Below, in pieces: positions 1-6,597 of a stretch of DNA of 33,583 nucleotides; the stretch's first letter is position 1; every line of letters begins with the position of its first letter. The position numbers and the translations under genes are program-made. The stretch covers positions 1-33,583 of the forward strand of contig JAFLCH010000014.1 of the NCBI GenBank assembly GCA_017303775.1. The letters are read 5' to 3'. This stretch comes from Anaerolineae bacterium (GTDB lineage: Bacteria > Chloroflexota > Anaerolineae > Aggregatilineales > Phototrophicaceae). The notes beneath the pieces were generated by a model. The model did not search any database. It had not been told where the DNA came from and saw nothing but the letters and a program-made list of their open reading frames with translations.

Positions 1-95
1 ACACCCGGACCCATTCCGAACCCGGAAGTTAAGCTCACGAGCGCGGATGGTACTGCTTTGGTAACGAAGTGGGAGAGTACGCCGCTGCCAACCCC
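1..95 (+). rRNA. rrf: 5S ribosomal RNA, 3' part (5' end outside the window)
   Basis: The first 95 bases match the conserved core and 3' half of bacterial 5S rRNA: the loop containing CCGAACCCGGAAGTTAAGC, then a helix with the GGGAGAGTAC element, and the 3' strand GCCGCTGCCAACCCC of the terminal helix. The 5' strand that would pair with it (about 20-25 nt) lies to the left of the window, so the gene is cut by the window edge. The 3' end at about 95 is judged from the terminal helix strand. It is probably the last gene of an rRNA operon, which cannot be confirmed here. Confidence 0.93.
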
Positions 96-178
96 TTTTT
101 CTCTCATCTCCTCTGCCTCCCGCTTTTCGTTTCTCCTCCCCCCCCTTTTCCTCCCCTTTCCTCCCTTTCAATATCCAC
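96..178 (+). other. Polypyrimidine tract after the 5S gene, possible Rho-type termination region
   Basis: Directly after the 5S rRNA lies a stretch of about 80 bases that is almost only C and T, including a run of eight or more C around 137-145. No hairpin is visible in it. A C-rich, unstructured, G-poor transcript is what Rho loading sites look like, so it may end the rRNA transcript. That role is an inference; the composition is seen directly. Confidence 0.5.
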
Positions 179-243
179 CCTATTGGCGGTGACTCAGCAG
201 AGACGTTAAACTCTCTTTATTGATATGATTCAAAGGGAGCAAC

Positions 244-525
244 TTGGCCGAGTGGATGGTAGTCTATCAAACCCATGACGTGATGGATGCCCACATTGTA
301 GCTGGACGTCTACAGGTTGAATCCATTCCCGCGATGGTGCATCGCCCAATCGGTGCTGCGGCATTAGGTATCACTATCGGTAGCCTTGGGGAAATCAGAG
401 TCTTAGTAAACCCCGCCGATTATGAACATGCTATCGCGATCCTCGAGCCTGATGAACAAGATGTATTAACGGACACAAACGACACAATTTCATATTATGG
501 ATTGGACGAAAATGAATCTGAATAA
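244..525 (+). CDS. DUF2007-type small protein (putative signal-transducing protein)
   Basis: A 93-residue soluble protein. The N-terminal half (YQTHDVMDAHIVAGRLQVESIP) resembles the DUF2007 fold, in which a ferredoxin-like domain begins with a sentence about moving between subunits or ligands ('xxDxxxAxxxxxxLexxGIP'), and it continues to a strand 'EIRVLVNPADYEHAIAIL' typical of the family. The function of the family is unknown; it is often called a putative signal transducer. The start is a TTG codon preceded by AAAGGGAG at a good distance; an ATG at 256 is an alternative. Its 3' end overlaps the start of the P1 peptidase gene, so the two are probably translated together. The tail after residue 70 is acidic and looks disordered. 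Confidence 0.75.
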   Translation: MAEWMVVYQTHDVMDAHIVAGRLQVESIPAMVHRPIGAAALGITIGSLGEIRVLVNPADYEHAIAILEPDEQDVLTDTNDTISYYGLDENESE

Positions 526-1486
526 TACCCTCACTGATGTCCCCGGCATCAGTGTCGGTCATGCCACCAATACAGATGCCGTTACAGGTTGCACAGTTAT
601 TCTTTGTCCACCCAACACCGTCGGCGGTGTAGATCAGCGTGGCGGCGCGCCGGGCACGCGCGAAACTGATCTCTTGCATCCGATGCACCTTGTCAATGCG
701 GTCAATGCCGTTTTACTTTCAGGAGGAAGTGCCTATGGCCTTGCTGCTGCTGATGGTGTGATGCGTTACTTGGAAGAACACGACATTGGCTATAAAGTTC
801 AAATCCCCGGTGCTGAATTGGTTGTACCCATTGTTCCATCAGCAATTCTCATGGATCTCGGAATTGGACGTTCTGATGTCCGTCCCGATTCAACCATGGG
901 GTATGCCGCCTGCCTCGCTGCCACTACTGATCCCGTCGAGCAAGGGAGTGTAGGCGCGGGAACGGGCTGCCGGATTGGTGCGATGATGGGTAACGAATTG
1001 GCTACTAAAGGTGGAATTGGTTCTGCATCCGTCGATTTAGGGGACGGTCTCATAGTTTCCGCCCTCATAGCCGTGAACGCTGTTGGTGATGTCGTCGATG
1101 AAGCCGGCCAGATAATAGCTGGCTTACGACAATCCCCGGATTCAAATCAATTTTCTGGTGCGATGAACCTGATGCGTATGATGGCTCGTGTCGTCGAAGT
1201 ACCTTCCTCTAGCAATACAGTGATTGGTGTCGTAGCGACCAACGCCCGCTTAACGAAAGATGAAATTAATAAAGTTGCCCAAATGGCACATGATGGTCTA
1301 GCTCAAGCGGTTCGTCCATCCCATACAATGTTCGATGGGGATACCATATTCTCGTTAGCAACTGGACAAATACCAGCTAATGTGAATGCAATTGGCGCTT
1401 TTGCTGCCGAGGCCGTTGCGATCTCTATCCGTAATGCAGTTCGTGCTGCACACACCCTCGGTGGCGTACGATCTTTAAGAGATTAA
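512..1486 (+). CDS. P1 family (DmpA/S58) self-processing aminopeptidase
   Basis: About 324 residues. Members of this N-terminal-nucleophile family (DmpA, BapA) cut themselves into two chains and then remove N-terminal amino acids, often from D- or beta-peptides. Visible family features are the opening 'LTDVPGISVGHAT', the glycine-rich 'QRGGAPGTRETDLL', 'LSGGSAYGLAAADGVMRYLEE' and, near residue 236, 'SSNTVIGVVATNA'. In relatives the chain is cleaved just before the Ser/Thr of this last motif, so Thr236 (counted from the ATG at 512) is the probable nucleophile. There is no signal peptide, so it should be cytosolic. An ATG at 497 would add five residues; 512 matches the usual family start better. 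It overlaps the upstream DUF2007 gene, which suggests coupling. Confidence 0.88.
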   Translation: MNLNNTLTDVPGISVGHATNTDAVTGCTVILCPPNTVGGVDQRGGAPGTRETDLLHPMHLVNAVNAVLLSGGSAYGLAAADGVMRYLEEHDIGYKVQIPGAELVVPIVPSAILMDLGIGRSDVRPDSTMGYAACLAATTDPVEQGSVGAGTGCRIGAMMGNELATKGGIGSASVDLGDGLIVSALIAVNAVGDVVDEAGQIIAGLRQSPDSNQFSGAMNLMRMMARVVEVPSSSNTVIGVVATNARLTKDEINKVAQMAHDGLAQAVRPSHTMFDGDTIFSLATGQIPANVNAIGAFAAEAVAISIRNAVRAAHTLGGVRSLRD

Positions 1487-1555
1487 ACTAAATTAAACAA
1501 AGCATATCCACCATTTAATAATTCGTTGATAGCATTTAGGCGAGGTGAAGAAAAA

Positions 1556-2260
1556 GTGAAAGACAATAAGAGTATGCCGAAAGTGCTGATTATTGAAGAC
1601 GAATTGACCCTCGCCAATAATCTGTCGGATAAGTTGCGTGGTGAGGGCTATAGCGTCGCCATGTCTACCGACGGTGAAGATGGCCTGTCCAAAGTGCGTG
1701 CCGAACATCCTGATCTCGTCGTGCTCGACATCATGCTGCCCGGTCTTGATGGTCTCAGTCTCTGCCGCATTATCCGACGTGACCCCGCTACCGCCCACAT
1801 TCCAATCATCATGGTAACAGCGCGTGGTACCGAAGTGGATAAAATCGTCGGCTTGGAGAGCGGTGCGGATGACTATGTAGTCAAGCCGGTTGCCCTCGGT
1901 GAATTTCTAGCACGGGTGCGAGCCGTCTTGCGTCGCCCATCAGGTCGCCCCGTCTTACAAGATGAACTCTCGTCAAATGACCTGCAAGTCAGTTTAACAG
2001 GTCGCCGCGTTTATAAGTCTGGTGAAGAAGTCAAGCTGAGCAATAAAGAGTTTGACCTCCTTGCCGAACTGATGCGCAACAAAGGTGTCGTCCTCTCTCG
2101 TGATCTGATTCTCACCAAAGTGTGGGGATACGATTACTTCGTTGATAAGCGCACAGTGGACGTACATATTCGCTGGTTACGAGAGAAGCTAGAAGACGAT
2201 GCCTCTAACCCGCGTCGCATAGTCACTGTTCGTGGTGTTGGATACCGCTTTGAGGGCTAA
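1556..2260 (+). CDS. OmpR/PhoB-type DNA-binding response regulator
   Basis: About 234 residues. The receiver domain occupies roughly residues 7-125, with the acidic pair in 'IIEDE', the phosphoacceptor Asp58 in 'DLVVLDIMLPGLDG', the Thr of 'MVTARG' and the Lys of 'VVKPV'. The C-terminal winged helix (about 135-234) shows 'DVHIRWLREKLEDD' and ends in 'VRGVGYRFEG'. The start is GTG at 1556, because AGGTGA at 1543-1548 sits seven bases before it; a TTG at 1526 in the same frame has no such site. Its stop is followed four bases later by the histidine kinase start, so they form a two-component pair. The signal and regulon cannot be read from the sequence. Confidence 0.93.
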   Translation: MKDNKSMPKVLIIEDELTLANNLSDKLRGEGYSVAMSTDGEDGLSKVRAEHPDLVVLDIMLPGLDGLSLCRIIRRDPATAHIPIIMVTARGTEVDKIVGLESGADDYVVKPVALGEFLARVRAVLRRPSGRPVLQDELSSNDLQVSLTGRRVYKSGEEVKLSNKEFDLLAELMRNKGVVLSRDLILTKVWGYDYFVDKRTVDVHIRWLREKLEDDASNPRRIVTVRGVGYRFEG

Positions 2261-2264
2261 TTCG

Positions 2265-3314
2265 GTGGACGAACACGAATGGTCCTATAAACAGGCATTA
2301 ATGCTGACCCTCGCCAATACTGCCTATGAATCACTTCTAGTGCTCAATGGTGACTGTCAAATTATTGCTATCAACAATGCTGCCGAGGAGCTATTTAATC
2401 GCCCACGTCCCATTGGCGATCATCTACTAGATGTGACCAATTCCCCTGAATTACTCTCAATGGTCGAAAGTGCCTTGGAGTATCAGGAAGAAGTGTTTGA
2501 AGAACAGGTCATCATCAATAAGCGTCACTACCGGGTTCGCGCACAGGTCATCACGCGGGATGGCAACTTCTTTATCGGCCTTGCCTTACAAGATGTCAGT
2601 GAACTTGTCCGCTTGAACCGCGCTCGGCGGGATATGGTAGCCAACATCTCCCATGAACTCCGCACACCCATCGCGAATATCCGCTCCATCATCGACTCAC
2701 TGTTTCATGAAGATGAAAAACCCAAACGCAAGCGTAGCATCTCGTCGCTACAAGCCATTGCTCGTGAAACAGACTCGCTCCTTTGGGTGATTCAGGAAAT
2801 GATGGATCTTTCCATGATCGAATCGGGGCAATCCATCCTTCGCATGGTCGAAATCAACCTCCGCAGCCTTGTTCAGAACGCTGTGGATCGCATGGAAGAT
2901 CAGGCCGAATCCAAAGAGGTGAAGATTATTCACGACATCTCCAAAAAATATCAAGTCTGGTGTGATTGGGATCAGCTTCAGCGCGTACTCGTTAACCTCA
3001 TCCACAACGCCATCAAATGGTCGCCTCGGGGCGGTAAGATCACCATCACCGCCAGCAATGGCTCGGACGAAATCACCGTCAAAGTTGTTGATGACGGTCC
3101 CGGTGTGCCTGATGATCAGGTTGAACGTATCTTTGAACGTTTCTACCAAGTGGATTCTTCGCGCTCTGGTGGCGAAGGTACTGGCCTCGGCCTTGCTATC
3201 TGCCGCCATATTGTCGAAGCCCATGGTGGTCGCATATGGACGGAAGGAAAATCACAAGCAGGGCACGGTATTTTCCTCTTTACCTTAGCTGCCGTCGAAA
3301 CATCATCAACATGA
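2265..3314 (+). CDS. Soluble PAS-domain sensor histidine kinase
   Basis: About 349 residues. A PAS-like domain lies near residues 15-110 ('LVLNGDCQIIAINNAAEELF'), then the HisKA dimerisation domain with the H-box 'ISHELRTPIANI' (His130), and a HATPase domain with 'NLIHNAIKWSP', 'VDDGPGVPD', 'FERFYQVDSSRSGGEGTGLGLAI'. No transmembrane segment is visible, so it should sense a cytosolic signal through the PAS domain. The GTG at 2265 has GAGGG 8 bases upstream and starts just after the regulator's stop; a GTG at 2232 would overlap the regulator gene by 29 bases. The protein is PhoR-like without the membrane part. Its partner is the regulator at 1556-2260. Confidence 0.92.
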   Translation: MDEHEWSYKQALMLTLANTAYESLLVLNGDCQIIAINNAAEELFNRPRPIGDHLLDVTNSPELLSMVESALEYQEEVFEEQVIINKRHYRVRAQVITRDGNFFIGLALQDVSELVRLNRARRDMVANISHELRTPIANIRSIIDSLFHEDEKPKRKRSISSLQAIARETDSLLWVIQEMMDLSMIESGQSILRMVEINLRSLVQNAVDRMEDQAESKEVKIIHDISKKYQVWCDWDQLQRVLVNLIHNAIKWSPRGGKITITASNGSDEITVKVVDDGPGVPDDQVERIFERFYQVDSSRSGGEGTGLGLAICRHIVEAHGGRIWTEGKSQAGHGIFLFTLAAVETSST

Positions 3315-3332
3315 ACCATAGCTGAGTCCTCG

Positions 3333-3362
3333 TTGCATCGCCGGGTTTATTTCTGCTATACT
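3333..3362 (+). promoter_or_regulatory. Promoter of the FMN riboswitch / riboflavin transporter operon
   Basis: TTGCAT (3333-3338) and TATACT (3357-3362) are separated by 18 bases, and the -10 box is extended by TG at 3354-3355. Transcription would start near 3369, about 15 bases ahead of the riboswitch. The position between the kinase stop codon and the riboswitch supports the call. Confidence 0.65.
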
Positions 3363-3383
3363 GTTCTTACAATCAAATAGGCA

Positions 3384-3576
3384 AACCTTCGGGGCAGGGT
3401 GAAATCCCCTACCGGCGGTAGGACACAATTGGTGTCAAGCCCGCGACCCGAGTCACCAACGCTTCTCGTGCGACTACATGATCGAATACCAGTGTTGGTG
3501 CATTACGACAACTGTCGTAACGGTGGATCTGGTTCAAGGCCAGAGCCGACAGTGAAAGTCTGGATGAAAGAAGGTG
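3384..3576 (+). promoter_or_regulatory. FMN riboswitch (RFN element)
   Basis: The conserved RFN blocks are all present in order: ACCTTCGGGGCAGGGTGAAA with CCCCTACCGGCGGTA (3385-3420), AGCCCGCGA (3438-3446), and GCCGACAGTGAAAGTCTGGA with GAAAGAAGGTG (3545-3576). The first and last blocks pair as the closing P1 helix (ACCTTC with GAAGGT). It binds FMN and normally shuts off downstream riboflavin genes when FMN is plentiful. At about 193 nt it is longer than a usual RFN: a GACAC/GTGTC arm follows the second block, and an extended variable arm (CACCAACGC pairing with GTGTTGGTG, plus a TACGACA/TGTCGTA hairpin) occupies 3455-3525. It lies upstream of the transporter genes. Confidence 0.95.
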
Positions 3577-3713
3577 TCTAACAGAGCATTGCATCGTTCG
3601 GTGCATCGCTTTGTTGGCTTTGCTTAGCGCAAATAATCACTCACGTATGCGATCAGAATTTGCTGACTCAGCTCTGTTTGCTTTAATTGGTGGTTCCCGC
3701 TAAGTAGATAATG

Positions 3714-3750
3714 AACCCCGCTGTGCTTGTCTGACAAGAGCGGGGTTTTT
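3714..3750 (+). terminator. Riboswitch expression-platform terminator overlapping the ribX ribosome-binding site
   Basis: AACCCCGCT (3714-3722) pairs with AGCGGGGTT (3739-3747), with an inner CTTGT/ACAAG helix, followed by five T at 3746-3750. This is a strong intrinsic terminator. The 3' arm contains GCGGGG (3740-3745), which is also the best ribosome-binding site for the ATG at 3753. The hairpin could thus stop transcription and also hide the start of ribX. Confidence 0.85.
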
Positions 3751-3752
3751 CT

Positions 3753-4589
3753 ATGCACGAGAATGCGCTTCTTAAATCGGTCGACCGGACAAAAATGAAC
3801 TTGATAACGGATCGTCGCCGTCTGTTGATGCATTTGAGGCGATTTGCTCCTTGGCTGATGCTCTTTGGCTTAGTCCTTGTGTGGCAGTTAATCTACATGC
3901 TCCGCGTCTATCCGCCTTTTATTATCCCCGCACCGGTTGATGTCTTAGTCAAATTTCGTGATGTTTTGCTTGACGGTCGCCTCTTTAATCACACCATAGC
4001 TACGTTAGTGAATGTTTTGGTCGGGCTGGTTGCTGGTCTGCTATTAGCCTTGACTTTGGGCTATGCCATCGCGAAAACGCCCATTCTTGAAGATATACTT
4101 TCACCCATAATTGTTGCCATTCAATCAGCTCCGGTGGTTGCCTACGCCCCTTTACTGGTGATTTGGTTCGGTAGCGGCCCTTCTAGCAAAATTGTCACCG
4201 GTGCCTTGATTGTCTTTTTCCCGATGCTTATGAATACCATCGTCGGTATTCGCAATGTACCTGCCTCACTCAAGGACTTAATGCGCTCAATGCAGGCGAC
4301 CCCTTGGCAAACATTTACCCGCTTGGAAATCCCTTCTGCCATGCCCATCCTGATGAGTGGCCTCAAGATTAGTGCTACGCTTGCGGTTATTGGGGCTGTC
4401 GTTGGCGAATTCATCTCTTCCAATGCTGGCTTAGGCTTTTTGATTAATCTTGCGCGTAGTCAGTACGACACGCCTTTGGTTTTGGTCGCGGTGCTCATGC
4501 TCACGCTGATCGCACGCTTACTCTATGGTGTTGTGTCGTTACTCGAACGGTCGCTTCTCAGTTGGCAGCGTCGTTCTCAGCGTAATTGA
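3753..4589 (+). CDS. ribX: Riboflavin ABC transporter permease RibX (ThiX/SsuC type)
   Basis: About 278 residues with roughly six hydrophobic segments starting at about residue 30 ('PWLMLFGLVLVWQLIYML'). The cytoplasmic EAA loop is visible as 'MQATPWQTFTRLEIPSAMP', the site that contacts the ATPase. Relatives are permeases for thiamine precursors, sulfonates and nitrate (ThiX, SsuC). The FMN riboswitch directly upstream identifies the cargo as riboflavin or a related flavin, as in the RibXY systems known from Chloroflexus. The start at 3753 lies just past the terminator, with GGGG seven bases before it; an ATG at 3795 is possible but less well supported. The binding protein and ATPase genes follow on the same strand. 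Confidence 0.85.
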   Translation: MHENALLKSVDRTKMNLITDRRRLLMHLRRFAPWLMLFGLVLVWQLIYMLRVYPPFIIPAPVDVLVKFRDVLLDGRLFNHTIATLVNVLVGLVAGLLLALTLGYAIAKTPILEDILSPIIVAIQSAPVVAYAPLLVIWFGSGPSSKIVTGALIVFFPMLMNTIVGIRNVPASLKDLMRSMQATPWQTFTRLEIPSAMPILMSGLKISATLAVIGAVVGEFISSNAGLGFLINLARSQYDTPLVLVAVLMLTLIARLLYGVVSLLERSLLSWQRRSQRN

Positions 4590-4616
4590 TGAATTCAACT
4601 ACGTTTTGTTTATAAA

Positions 4617-4666
4617 CTCATGTGAGGATCTAGAGCACATGAGATATTTCAACCAACAAGCTCTAG
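4617..4666 (+). promoter_or_regulatory. Two competing hairpins between ribX and ribY
   Basis: CTCATGTG (4617-4624) pairs perfectly with CACATGAG (4636-4643). CTAGAGC (4630-4636) pairs perfectly with GCTCTAG (4660-4666). Both cannot form fully at once because they share base 4636 and the second arm starts inside the first loop. The second hairpin ends four bases before the ribY ribosome-binding site AAGGAG (4671-4676). A role in setting the level of the binding protein, or in mRNA stability, is possible but not shown. Confidence 0.45.
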
Positions 4667-4681
4667 GATCAAGGAGATTGA

Positions 4682-5812
4682 ATGATGGTTCGTCGTATTG
4701 TATTAATATTACTGTTCGCGTGGGTAGGTGTTTTGGGGGTCAATGCTCGTCAGCCAGACCAGCAAACATTGTTCCTCACCTTTATACCCAATATTCAGTT
4801 TGCCCCGATCTACATGGCCGGGGAAAAAGGTTATTTTGCCGAAAATAACCTTACTGTGACCTTCGAATATGGAGATGAGAATGTCGGCGTTGATATGCTC
4901 GCCATCAATCAACGACAGTTTGGTATTATCAGTGGCGAAGAAGTAATCAAGTCGCGTGCGGCCGGTCGTCCGCTCGTCAGTGTTTTCGAATGGTTTCAGA
5001 AATATCCAGTTGGTATCGTCTACCCCGATAACAGCGGAATCGAATCCTTAGCGGATCTCAAAGGTCGGAAGGTCGGCATTCCGGGACGTTTTGGTGCTAG
5101 CTATAATGGCCTTATTGCAATTCTGGCTGCTAATGACCTTGTCGAGGCTGATATTCAACTTGAGCCGATTGGCTTCAATGCTGCTGATGTCTTTTGTGTC
5201 GGTGGCGTAGAAGCATCTGTGGTTTACGTCAGCAACGAACCCCTGCAAATCCAGCAGCGAGCAGATGCTGGGCAGTGCAATGGCATCAGCGGCGTGAGCG
5301 TTTTCCCTGTAGCCGATTCTGCGGATATGGTTTCCAATGGTCTTGTGACCAATGAAGAAACATTGAATAATAACCCTGATTTGGTTCAACGTATGGTCAA
5401 TGCCTACCATCTGGGGCTTCAGTCTGCCATCAACAATCCGGCTGAAACTTATCTTCTCAGTGCCAATCAGGTCGAAAATCTTCCGCTTGATGATGCTTTC
5501 CGCGCCGCTCTCGAAGCCGCCTCTGTAGCACAGGCTGAATTTTTGGCGACCAATCCGGATCGGGAAGCAGTCGCTGCCAGTCGGGATGCACTTTGGCAGC
5601 AGCTCACCCAACAGTTCGACTCCGCCACCTTACTTCAGTTCCGTGTTCTCTTGAATTCTATCGAACTCTGGGATGCGGATGTTCTCGGCTATGCCGATGA
5701 GTCATCATGGATAACCACTCAAGAAGTGCTCACAACCATGGGCTTTGTCACTACCCCCATTGATGTCACTGCCGCCTTCACCAACCAGTTCTTACCACAG
5801 TCTGAAGGGTAA
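4682..5812 (+). CDS. ribY: Riboflavin ABC transporter substrate-binding protein RibY (NMT1/THI5-like)
   Basis: About 376 residues. An N-terminal signal sequence (two Arg, then 'IVLILLFAWVGVLGVNA') is followed by the NMT1/THI5 fold: 'LFLTFIPNIQFAPIYMAGEKGYF', 'VTFEYGDENVGVDMLA', 'GIVYPDNSGIESLADLKGRKVGIPG'. THI5-like proteins bind pyrimidine or flavin-like compounds; together with the FMN riboswitch this points to RibY, which captures riboflavin outside the cell and delivers it to RibX. No lipobox cysteine is visible, so how it stays at the cell surface is unclear. AAGGAG lies five bases before the ATG at 4682; the next ATG at 4685 is equally possible. The ATPase gene starts five bases after its stop. 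Confidence 0.87.
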   Translation: MMVRRIVLILLFAWVGVLGVNARQPDQQTLFLTFIPNIQFAPIYMAGEKGYFAENNLTVTFEYGDENVGVDMLAINQRQFGIISGEEVIKSRAAGRPLVSVFEWFQKYPVGIVYPDNSGIESLADLKGRKVGIPGRFGASYNGLIAILAANDLVEADIQLEPIGFNAADVFCVGGVEASVVYVSNEPLQIQQRADAGQCNGISGVSVFPVADSADMVSNGLVTNEETLNNNPDLVQRMVNAYHLGLQSAINNPAETYLLSANQVENLPLDDAFRAALEAASVAQAEFLATNPDREAVAASRDALWQQLTQQFDSATLLQFRVLLNSIELWDADVLGYADESSWITTQEVLTTMGFVTTPIDVTAAFTNQFLPQSEG

Positions 5813-5817
5813 TACCG

Positions 5818-6597
5818 TTGACCGGTCATATCACAGGGCGGAATCTTGTTGCCAGCTATCCAGCGCCGGGGGGGGGGATCCTCCCGGCCTTGGGGCCGGT
5901 CTCTTTTGATGTCGCCCCCGGAGAATTTGTCTGTTTATTAGGGCCGAGTGGCTGTGGCAAGAGTACCCTTATCCGCATTCTCGGTGGTCTACAGCTCCCT
6001 TCGCAAGGGCAAGCCTTCTTAGATGGTAGCCTGATCACGCAGCCTTCTCCTCAAGTTGCGTTGATGTTTCAAGAATCCAATCTCATGCCGTGGCGCACGG
6101 TTCTGCAAAACATCGCTTTGCCTCTTGAACTCAAAGGAGTCGAGAAGGTCGAACGGATGGAAGCAGCGCGCCATCTTCTACCCGGTTTGGGATTGGGGGC
6201 GGAATTCGCGGATGCCTATCCGGGGGAATTATCAGGAGGTATGGCGCAGCGAGTTGCGTTAGGGCGTGTTCTGATTCAACGCCCTGAAGTTCTCTTACTA
6301 GATGAACCTTTTGGCGCGCTAGACGCGCTCACTCGCGAACAAATCACCCTCGACTTAATGCAGGTTTGGGCAGCCGAACAACAAACCGTCATCATGGTTA
6401 CCCACAATATTAATGAAGCTATTCTCCTAGCAGATCGTATTCTAGTCTTCAGCCAGCGTCCGGGGCGCATCATCGCGAATATCCCCGTCACGCTTCCCCG
6501 TCCTCGGCGCATCGACGACTCCTATAGCGATGCCTTCGGTCAGGTCGCGCAGCAAGTTCGTGCGGCTGTCCGGCAGGCTCATCCGGTGATGGGTTGA
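5818..6597 (+). CDS. ATPase of the riboflavin-type ABC transporter
   Basis: About 259 residues, with a Walker A 'GPSGCGKST' (42-50), Q-loop 'MFQESNLMPWR', signature 'LSGGMAQ' (138-144), Walker B 'VLLLDEP' (158-164) and the switch His in 'MVTHNINEA'. It belongs to the SsuB/TauB/ThiZ-like nucleotide-binding subunits that energise permeases such as RibX. The start is TTG at 5818 with GAAGGG eight bases before it, five bases after the ribY stop. Codons 17-20 contain a run of ten G (5868-5877), an unusual slippery tract so early in a gene. Its last 19 bases overlap the end of the opposite-strand kinase gene. Confidence 0.88.
   Translation: MTGHITGRNLVASYPAPGGGILPALGPVSFDVAPGEFVCLLGPSGCGKSTLIRILGGLQLPSQGQAFLDGSLITQPSPQVALMFQESNLMPWRTVLQNIALPLELKGVEKVERMEAARHLLPGLGLGAEFADAYPGELSGGMAQRVALGRVLIQRPEVLLLDEPFGALDALTREQITLDLMQVWAAEQQTVIMVTHNINEAILLADRILVFSQRPGRIIANIPVTLPRPRRIDDSYSDAFGQVAQQVRAAVRQAHPVMG
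5868..5877 (+). repeat. G10 homopolymer inside the transporter ATPase gene
   Basis: Ten consecutive G fall in codons 17-20 (Pro-Gly-Gly-Gly) of the ATPase gene. The frame downstream is intact in this sequence. A gain or loss of one G would stop translation early and silence the ATPase. It could be a sequencing problem spot or a mutable tract; the sequence alone cannot tell. Confidence 0.9.

Noticed and set aside
3399-3581. 60-codon open frame on the plus strand
   Set aside because: It lies wholly within the FMN riboswitch; the conserved RNA blocks explain the sequence.
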